DNA from: CAZTTG01 sp964615935
GTDB taxonomy: Bacteria; Planctomycetota; UBA1135; GCA-002686595
NCBI GenBank assembly: GCA_964615935.1
Contig: CAZTTG010000135.1
Location: 1 to 12,484, forward strand
Length of the DNA stretch: 12,484 nt
Direction of reading: 5' to 3'
Positions 7,872-12,484 of the stretch are shown here, piece by piece. Under the pieces are notes generated by a model. That model was not told where the DNA came from. It was given only the letters and a program-made list of their open reading frames with translations, and did not search any database. Position 1 is the stretch's first letter, and every line of letters starts with the position of its first letter. Both the position numbers and the translations under genes were made by a program.

Positions 7872-9338
7872 CTACTCGATCAGCCCGAAGGGGCACCACT
7901 CGCCCGGGGTGCCAGCCCTCGTGCACACCCAGCCGACGTGCTTGCCGGGCCGGGGATTGCGGTTGTAGACCAGATCCCCCGCGCGCCAGGCGGTGGTGGC
8001 CCAGGGCTCGCCCACCGGGGGTCCGTGCAGCCACAGGATGCGGGGCTGCAGGCTGTTGCCGGGCCCCTGGCTGGAGTCCAGGAGGTGCGCCGCCCCCGAG
8101 CACCACCCTCCCCCGCTGGAGCGGATCAGGTTGTCGGAGAGGTCGACGTGGGAGGCATCGTTGATCAGGTAGATGCCCGCGTCCCCCTGCATGCCCAGCG
8201 AGCCGCTGTCGAGGATCAGGTTGCCGGCGACCCTGAGGCCGTACACCGTGCCCACCACCAGGCCCGAGCGGTCGCTCTCGACGATCAAGTTGTCCACGAC
8301 CATCGAGCCGCCGTGGTCCTCGACGTAGATGCCGTAGTCGCCGCAGTCGCGCACGGAGTTGCCGGCCACCCGGGTGTAGGTCATCTTCACCCGGGCGCCG
8401 TTGGCGCAGCGGATGCCGCTGGACACGTTCCGGCTCTGCGGGTTGCGCACGCCCTCGACCAGGTTGTCGACGATCGCGCAGCTCTGCGGGGCCTCACCGC
8501 CGGAGTTGGCGTTGCACAGGATCCCCACGCCGACCCCGCCCGAGACCAGGTTCCCGCGGCAGATCGCGTTGCGCGAGCTCGAGATCTGGATGCCCGTCCC
8601 GATCCGGCTGCCGGCCGCGGTCCAGTGCCCCGTGCCCTCGGTGACCAGGTTGTGGGCCACGATCGAGTCGCTGCAGCCGGCGAGGTAGATCCCGGTCTTG
8701 GAGCAGCCGCTCACCCGGCAGCCCTGGACCAGGGCCCGGGCCACGCCGGCGATGGCCACGCCGTCGGCGTCGGCGTCGCGGACGTGAAGGCCCTCCACCG
8801 TGACGTCCGAGCCGCCGGTGATCTGCAGCAGGCCGTGGGCCAGGCCGCGGCCCTGGCCTCCGGCTCCCTGGATCGAGAAGCCCGACAGGCGCAGGCCCAG
8901 GGCGCCATCGCCGCGCAGCACCTGGCAGCTCCCCGAGGTCTCCAGCAGCACCGAGGAGGGGGTCCCCTCGATGGTCATGCCCTTCGCGACCCGCAGGCAC
9001 CAGGTCTGACCCGCCCGGCGCGAGACCCGGATCGGGTAGGGAGGCAGGACGAGGGTAGCGCCCTCCGCGGAGTCCAGGGCGAGCTGCACCTCCTCGGTGT
9101 AGTCCTCGCTGCCGTCGGTGACGTGGAAGGCCGGCAGGAAGTCGGCGAGGTCCAGGACCGAGCCGCTCTTGGGGCTCGTCACCTCGGCCGGGGGCGAGGG
9201 CTCGGGCGCCGCCTGGCGCCCCCCGGATCCCGGGCAGAGGGGCTTGGGTCGGCCGACGATCGCCACGCTCGCCAGCAGGACCAGGGCCAGGAGGACCAGG
9301 GCCAGGAGGACCAGGACCACGCGGGTGGGAGACATCAT
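7872..9338 (-). CDS. Anchored right-handed beta-helix protein, pectate-lyase/tailspike style
   Basis: A 488-residue protein if started at the first of two adjacent ATGs (9338 or 9335). The second lies 7 nt after AGGGG and may be the better-spaced start. The frame is open further upstream to 9512, but that stretch is Arg/Gly/Pro-rich, whereas a hydrophobic segment begins directly after the ATG pair. Seen: a hydrophobic segment at residues 7-29 with LVLLA three times and no clear cleavage or lipobox site, so a signal anchor is likely; a Pro-rich linker (about 30-58); a segment resembling the start of pectate-lyase-3 domains (about 71-106, with TDGSEDYTEEVQLAL and LVLPPYPIRVS); beta-helix coils (about 115-430); and a C-terminal module (about 443-488) with AWRAGDLVYN and GWVCTRAGTPGEW, a motif I recognise from phage tailspikes and related beta-helix surface proteins. 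Possible roles are polysaccharide binding or cleavage, or adhesion. I cannot assign a catalytic site. Confidence 0.88.
   Translation of the reverse strand: MMSPTRVVLVLLALVLLALVLLASVAIVGRPKPLCPGSGGRQAAPEPSPPAEVTSPKSGSVLDLADFLPAFHVTDGSEDYTEEVQLALDSAEGATLVLPPYPIRVSRRAGQTWCLRVAKGMTIEGTPSSVLLETSGSCQVLRGDGALGLRLSGFSIQGAGGQGRGLAHGLLQITGGSDVTVEGLHVRDADADGVAIAGVARALVQGCRVSGCSKTGIYLAGCSDSIVAHNLVTEGTGHWTAAGSRIGTGIQISSSRNAICRGNLVSGGVGVGILCNANSGGEAPQSCAIVDNLVEGVRNPQSRNVSSGIRCANGARVKMTYTRVAGNSVRDCGDYGIYVEDHGGSMVVDNLIVESDRSGLVVGTVYGLRVAGNLILDSGSLGMQGDAGIYLINDASHVDLSDNLIRSSGGGWCSGAAHLLDSSQGPGNSLQPRILWLHGPPVGEPWATTAWRAGDLVYNRNPRPGKHVGWVCTRAGTPGEWCPFGLIE
9271..9315. repeat. Three 15-bp tandem repeats inside the signal anchor
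   Basis: The unit GCCAGGAGGACCAGG occurs three times head to tail (9271-9285, 9286-9300, 9301-9315) with one difference, C at 9276. Read on the minus strand in frame, each unit encodes Leu-Val-Leu-Leu-Ala, building residues 9-23 of the anchor of the beta-helix protein. Copy-number change would lengthen or shorten the membrane segment by five residues without a frameshift. Confidence 0.9.
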
Positions 9339-9342
9339 GGAG

Positions 9343-9347
9343 CCCCT
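9343..9347 (-). promoter_or_regulatory. Ribosome binding site of the anchored beta-helix gene
   Basis: Minus-strand AGGGG lies 4 nt before the ATG at 9338 and 7 nt before the ATG at 9335. The spacing slightly favours the second ATG; the two products differ by one Met. Confidence 0.45.
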
Positions 9348-9427
9348 ATCGAGCGCTCCGACCCCCGACCCGGAATCGGGACTCGCCCGGTCCCGCCGTC
9401 CGGCCCAGCCGCGGGACCTGGCTCCGG

Positions 9428-9467
9428 CCCCCGGGGCTCCCGCCGATCGCCAGCGGGACCCCGGGGG
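9428..9467 (-). terminator. Strong GC hairpin between the two beta-helix genes
   Basis: The arms 9428-9443 and 9453-9467 form 15 base pairs (CCCCCGGGG then TCCCGC, with C9437 bulged) around a 9-nt loop. The hairpin lies about 135 nt past the stop of the secreted beta-helix gene and 90 nt before the start of the next gene. It lacks a U tract. It probably separates the two transcription units, or structures the 5' leader of the downstream gene. The rest of the 9339-9601 gap shows nothing I can name. Confidence 0.45.
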
Positions 9468-9601
9468 GCCATGGCTCTCCTCCCTCGGGCCAGCGCGCCG
9501 GCCAGAGGCCATCTCGACTCCCGCCAGGCCCCTGGACGGCCCCGGTGCGCCTCACCTCGCCCCGGCCGCGCCGAGACCGTCACCGGTTCGGGCTTCGGGC
9601 T

Positions 9602-10690
9602 TCACTCCTTGTCGGCCGGATAGCCATCGAACTCGTCCGCGCCCATGTCGACCACCGGCCTGCGGTCCGGACACCTCTCGTAAGGCCTGGGCTCGCCGTC
9701 GATGTCGGTCGGCGTCATCTCCGGCGCAGCGTTGCTCCCCGTGTCGCGGCAGGGCGAGGCGGCGAGGAGGTGAAAGTCCTCATTGGTCAAGTTCGAGAGA
9801 ACCGGGTCCAGGTCGATGTTCCCCGTCCCGATTCCGTAGGGATCGCCGCCGGGATACTCGATGCAGTTGTAGTCGAAGCTGACCGTCGAGGGATCCTGAA
9901 AGCTGATCGTGGAGACTCCTCCGCTCGTCAGCCGGTTGAACCAGATGATGTTGTTGGTGATCGCCGTCGTCGTGTTTCCCGTTTCGACTCGCAGACCGGC
10001 AGTACCGCCGGCGATGTTGCCTACGATGGTGTTGTTGGTAATGATCGGTGATGGCATCCCGGACTCGGGATAGCAGCAGATGCCCCCGCCCCAGCTCGTG
10101 CTGTGTACGGTATTGTAGGCTACGACGTTTCCGGTGATGACCGCGGACCAACACCTGATCCCACCACCGGCTGCGGCATGGGTTATATGTGCGTAGTTGT
10201 GCTTGATGACGTTGTTGGAAATGAGCGGATAGCAGCCACTGGAAGCGAAGACACCGGCGCCGTAGGAATCGGTATTGTCGACGATGATGTTGTTCTCGAT
10301 GACCGGCGAGCTTTGGTCGGTGACGAGGACACCGCCGCCCCATAAGCCGTGATTGGCGTTGGTCAAGGTGAATCCCTCCAGGATCGTCGCTCGCGTCACG
10401 GCCTGGAACGTGACCACCGGCATGGACGCTCCGTTGGCATCGATGATCGTCACCTCCTTTCCGCCGCTGCTCCGGATCTCGATGTCGTAGGGTGCGCTGC
10501 CCGGAGGCCAGCCGTGAAACCGGATGGTCTCGTAGTACGCTCCGGGAGCCACGAGGACGACGTCGTTCGCCTGCGCCGCGTCGATGGCTTCCTGGATCGT
10601 GGGGTATTGGGCCGGGACGTGCAGCGTGTTGCCGTGGGCAACGGCCGGGATGCCCAGGAAGAGGGCCAGGGCACTGAGTTCTCGCAGCAT
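9602..10690 (-). CDS. Secreted right-handed parallel beta-helix repeat protein
   Basis: A 362-residue secreted protein. Seen: a signal peptide (1 to about 20, core LSALALFLGIPAVA, cleavage near AHG-NT). Next comes the standard opening of this family, VPAQYPTIQEAIDAAQANDV, then VLVAPGAYYETI (24-56). Asn-ladder beta-helix coils run to about 295 with repeated I.NN.I and GGGI patterns, and a conserved tail reads DIDGEPRPYE then VVDMGADEFDGYP (about 329-358). Known: this arrangement is widespread among exported proteins of uncultured and environmental bacteria; it usually means surface binding or polysaccharide interaction, and the enzyme activity, if any, is rarely known. No C-terminal sorting signal follows the MGADEF motif. 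The start is well supported by AGAAGGAG 8 nt upstream. It uses clearly more A/T than its neighbours (104 of 180 G+C at 10021-10200) and includes an ATA Ile codon, which may indicate separate acquisition. Asn- and Ile-rich coils explain part of this. Confidence 0.93.
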   Translation of the reverse strand: MLRELSALALFLGIPAVAHGNTLHVPAQYPTIQEAIDAAQANDVVLVAPGAYYETIRFHGWPPGSAPYDIEIRSSGGKEVTIIDANGASMPVVTFQAVTRATILEGFTLTNANHGLWGGGVLVTDQSSPVIENNIIVDNTDSYGAGVFASSGCYPLISNNVIKHNYAHITHAAAGGGIRCWSAVITGNVVAYNTVHSTSWGGGICCYPESGMPSPIITNNTIVGNIAGGTAGLRVETGNTTTAITNNIIWFNRLTSGGVSTISFQDPSTVSFDYNCIEYPGGDPYGIGTGNIDLDPVLSNLTNEDFHLLAASPCRDTGSNAAPEMTPTDIDGEPRPYERCPDRRPVVDMGADEFDGYPADKE

Positions 10691-10698
10691 GGGTCTTG

Positions 10699-10706
10699 CT
10701 CCTTCT
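10699..10706 (-). promoter_or_regulatory. Strong ribosome binding site of the secreted beta-helix gene
   Basis: AGAAGGAG on the minus strand lies 8 nt upstream of ATG 10690-10688. It is the best Shine-Dalgarno in the window and settles this start. Confidence 0.8.
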
Positions 10707-10785
10707 GATTGTGGGATTGGGCTCGCAGCGCGTGCGGGCGGCTCCTTCGCGCACTCGACGCGCGCCCCGTGGAACCAAGTTGTCA

Positions 10786-10826
10786 GGGATGGTCCACTCG
10801 GTCCATCCCCCTGAACAGGGGGGTGG
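10786..10826 (-). promoter_or_regulatory. Two mutually exclusive hairpins after the fibre-like gene
   Basis: CCATCCC at 10803-10809 can pair with GGGATGG at 10786-10792 (7 bp, 10-nt loop). Alternatively, 10803-10812 can pair with 10817-10826 (CCATCCCCCT with AGGGGGGTGG, including one G.T pair). The two stems share one arm and cannot coexist. The site is 64 nt past the fibre-like gene stop and about 95 nt before the next start. It may be a simple terminator without a U tract, or an attenuator-like switch. Confidence 0.35.
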
Positions 10827-10889
10827 GGTCGGGCAGGCCGAGCGAGCGAGGCCGCTGCCGCGGGGACCGCAGCCCGAGCAGGGCCCCAT

Positions 10890-12389
10890 CTAGCGCTCGA
10901 GCCGGGAGGACGGCCCTCCGTTCCCCTCCCTCAGGGTCGCGGCACGCCGGCTCCCCCGCTCTGCGGCCTCGCGGGCGGGCTCCAGGCCCGTGGGCGGGCT
11001 CGGTTGCCTCTCCATTCTCCTCTCTTCCTCCTCGGGTCGCGGCCCCCCGTGCCCGCGCGACGGACTCCCGAGCGCCTCCATCATCTCTCGGGCCGACTTC
11101 GGAGCGGCGGAGGGGCTCGGCCGCTCAGCCGCCCTCCTGGAGTCCTCCTGCCGAGGCGCCCGGGGCTCGGGCTGGGCGCGCTCGGGGCGCTGGGGCAGAT
11201 CCCTGCGGGCCGGCGTGGGCGCGGCGGAGCCGAGCTCCCTCTCGATCACGGCTCTCTCGTGCAGCGCGTAGTCGATCCCGCTATCCCGCGTGAGACCATG
11301 GACCTCGGGGTGCAGGTAGAGCCCGCGCTCCTCGGGTCGCTTCTCCACCTCGAGGGGGATGCGGTTGGCCTCCGCGAAGGGATCCTGGCGGATGCCGGTC
11401 ACCTGCCAGGAGACCTTGCCGCCAGGCACACCACCGGCGATCTGGAAGCGATTCCCGCTGACCTCCTCGGCCACGTACACGGGGGCGAAGCCGCCGATGC
11501 AGGTGAGCTGGTAGCGGAACTCGCGGTTCAGGGCCTCGAACCACTCGGGCAACTCGATCCAGGCCTCCCCCCCCGCGTCGAGCACGGCGTTGCCGTTGTA
11601 GACGTTCATCATGTCCGGGCTCTCGACGAAGGAGTGGTAGAGGTACTTGTTCTCGGGATCGAGGGGGTGGTCGATCTTGAACGATCCGCTGCTCTTGCTG
11701 ATGTGGCCGGTGATCTCCACGTCGCCGCTGAACCAGCCCGCCTTGCCGTCGCTGGTGGACACCGACGCGTAGATGCCCCGAGCCTCTCCGTCGTTCTCGG
11801 GATCATCGGCGGTGGCGTAGACGCCGTAGACCATGCCATCCCCACCCCCGGCGTGGAAGCGGCCAGCGTAGCGGGAGCTGCTGCCGCTGATGGTGGCCTC
11901 TCCCTTGACACCATAGTACCCCCCCCGGAACTCGCCTCCGATGCCGTAGTAGGGCGCTGGCTCGCTGATGCCCACGACTCCCCTGGCGTCGGCAGTGATG
12001 TTGCCGAGGTTCTCGCCGAGCACGCCGATGTCACTCGAGCTGCTTGCCCACACCTTCCCGGCCACCGCTACGTCATCTGCCACTCCGAACACGCCGTAGT
12101 TCTCTCCCGAAGCGTGGGAATCGGCCTCCGCATACACGCCGTAGGCCGTGCCGTACGTGCCGCTGCCGCTGTCGTAGTAGGCCGAGGCATAGGCGTCCAC
12201 GCCGTAGCTGTCGCCACCGAACGTGTAGGACTGACAGTCAGCCCCAACGCCCAAGGCCAGGGGAGCACTCGTCTGGGAGACGGCCGTGGTGAGGATGCCG
12301 CGGTTGCTCACGCCGCCCCCTTCACCTCTGAACAGGCCGGCGTAGGAGTAGTCCCCTCCTGTGATGAAGGCGTCGGCGTAGCCCGCCAC
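10890..12389 (-). CDS. YGV-repeat fibre-like protein with HPLDP-motif domain (5' incomplete)
   Basis: The recognisable part spans 499 residues from a GTG at 12389, but that codon lies inside a repeat and has no Shine-Dalgarno, so it is probably not the true start. Seen (numbered from 12389): Gly/Tyr/Ala-rich repeats at 1 to about 225 (YGVDAYAS, YGVYAEAD, YGVFGVAD, YGVYATAD, ARGIYASV); a conserved domain at about 230-375 starting SGSFKIDHPLDPENKYLYH, with SPDMMNVYNG, WIELPEWFEALNR, VSGNRFQIAGG and SWQVTGIRQDPFAEANRI; and a disordered tail at about 378-499 rich in Pro, Arg, Ala and Glu. I recognise the repeat plus HPLDP-domain arrangement from large surface or tail-fibre-like proteins of uncultured bacteria, but know no established function. 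It lacks the peptidase S74 chaperone signature. The gene continues toward the right window edge in other reading frames (see the adjoining entry), so it is either truncated by an assembly error or a pseudogene. The stop TAG is at 10892-10890. Confidence 0.82.
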   Translation of the reverse strand: MAGYADAFITGGDYSYAGLFRGEGGGVSNRGILTTAVSQTSAPLALGVGADCQSYTFGGDSYGVDAYASAYYDSGSGTYGTAYGVYAEADSHASGENYGVFGVADDVAVAGKVWASSSSDIGVLGENLGNITADARGVVGISEPAPYYGIGGEFRGGYYGVKGEATISGSSSRYAGRFHAGGGDGMVYGVYATADDPENDGEARGIYASVSTSDGKAGWFSGDVEITGHISKSSGSFKIDHPLDPENKYLYHSFVESPDMMNVYNGNAVLDAGGEAWIELPEWFEALNREFRYQLTCIGGFAPVYVAEEVSGNRFQIAGGVPGGKVSWQVTGIRQDPFAEANRIPLEVEKRPEERGLYLHPEVHGLTRDSGIDYALHERAVIERELGSAAPTPARRDLPQRPERAQPEPRAPRQEDSRRAAERPSPSAAPKSAREMMEALGSPSRGHGGPRPEEEERRMERQPSPPTGLEPAREAAERGSRRAATLREGNGGPSSRLER

Positions 12390-12484
12390 GCCGATGTAGC
12401 CGGCCTCGAAGAAGCCGCCGTGGTCGTACGTAGTTGCTGTTTCCCCGGCCGTCCGTAGACCCGCGGCTGGCCGCTATTCTGGGA
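12390..12484 (-). pseudogene. Frameshifted 5' continuation of the fibre-like gene
   Basis: Reading upstream of the GTG at 12389, the same frame keeps family-like sequence (DHGGFFEAGYIG) as far as about 12425, then loses it and meets a stop at 12476-12474. The lost pattern continues in other frames: GNSNY in one and NSGQPRVYGRPG in another. Dropping one copy of the tandem CGTA at 12425-12432 joins GNSNY to DHGGFFEAG. Dropping one base in the GGGGAAA run (minus strand, near 12441-12447) joins VYGRPG to NSNY. Two small indels therefore restore one reading frame to the window edge. I cannot tell real gene decay from sequencing or assembly error. Confidence 0.6.

Noticed and set aside
1687..7968. 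A 2093-codon open frame on the plus strand opposite the A2M gene
   Set aside because: Its codons are in exact register with those of the A2M gene, where stops appear only opposite TTA, CTA or TCA codons, which are rare at this GC. The translation is rich in His, Leu, Gly, Ala, Pro, Val and Gln with no domain, while the minus strand encodes a full known family.
7773..9623. A 616-codon plus-strand frame opposite the anchored beta-helix gene
   Set aside because: The same GC-driven shadow effect; the composition is biased and no domain is recognisable.
20..10900. Shared 10-mer CGAGCGCTAG at 19-28 and, on the opposite strand, at the fibre-like gene stop (10891-10900)
   Set aside because: It is short, contains the self-complementary AGCGCT, and shows no further similarity around the two sites; chance is the simplest explanation.
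10890..12389. Prophage tail-fibre gene
   Set aside because: The repeats look fibre-like, but there is no peptidase S74 signature and no other phage structural, integrase or lysis gene in the window.
11004..12458. A 484-codon plus-strand frame opposite the fibre-like gene
   Set aside because: A shadow of the minus-strand gene; no recognisable protein family.

Overview
This is a GC-rich bacterial window (hand counts give about 75% G+C in part of the large central gene). Five protein genes all lie on the minus strand and are transcribed from right to left. All five look like exported or cell-surface proteins: three have a signal peptide or N-terminal hydrophobic segment, one has a lipoprotein signal, and one is a fibre-like repeat protein whose N-terminus is outside the window or disrupted. 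There is no rRNA, tRNA, CRISPR array, transposase or other taxonomic marker. The protein styles (a beta-helix protein ending in a VDMGADEF-type motif, a YGV-repeat fibre with an HPLDP-motif domain, a long thioester alpha-2-macroglobulin, and a MORN-type lipoprotein with Glu after the lipobox Cys) suggest an uncultured Gram-negative-type lineage such as a GC-rich Planctomycetota or an Eisenbacteria/Krumholzibacteriota-like group. That placement is an inference from protein style, not a measurement.

Layout in transcription order, right to left. (1) 12484-10890: a repeat-rich fibre-like protein. Its 5' end is cut by the window edge and appears frameshifted near 12425-12447. (2) 10690-9602: a secreted right-handed beta-helix protein, clearly lower in GC than its neighbours. 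(3) 9338-7872: a second beta-helix protein, of pectate-lyase/tailspike style, with an N-terminal hydrophobic anchor encoded by three 15-bp tandem repeats and a C-terminal GWVCT..GTPGxW tail module. (4) 7719-1774: a 1981-residue bacterial alpha-2-macroglobulin with an intact CVEQ thioester motif. (5) 1194-85: a lipoprotein with eleven MORN-type repeats.

Gaps between genes are 152 to 579 bases. Inverted repeats lie downstream of every stop codon, none followed by a proper U tract, so the genes are probably mostly separate transcription units rather than one tight operon. Good Shine-Dalgarno sequences precede the alpha-2-macroglobulin gene and the lower-GC beta-helix gene. The MORN lipoprotein gene has none, although its start is fixed by an upstream in-frame stop.

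No recognisable defence, biosynthetic or mobile system is present. A shared extracellular or envelope theme is the only functional link I can support. The observations most worth checking are the frameshifted fibre gene at the right edge, the palindromic 3' ends, the low-GC gene, the slippage-prone anchor repeat, and the non-lipoprotein thioester alpha-2-macroglobulin with a helical N-terminal module.
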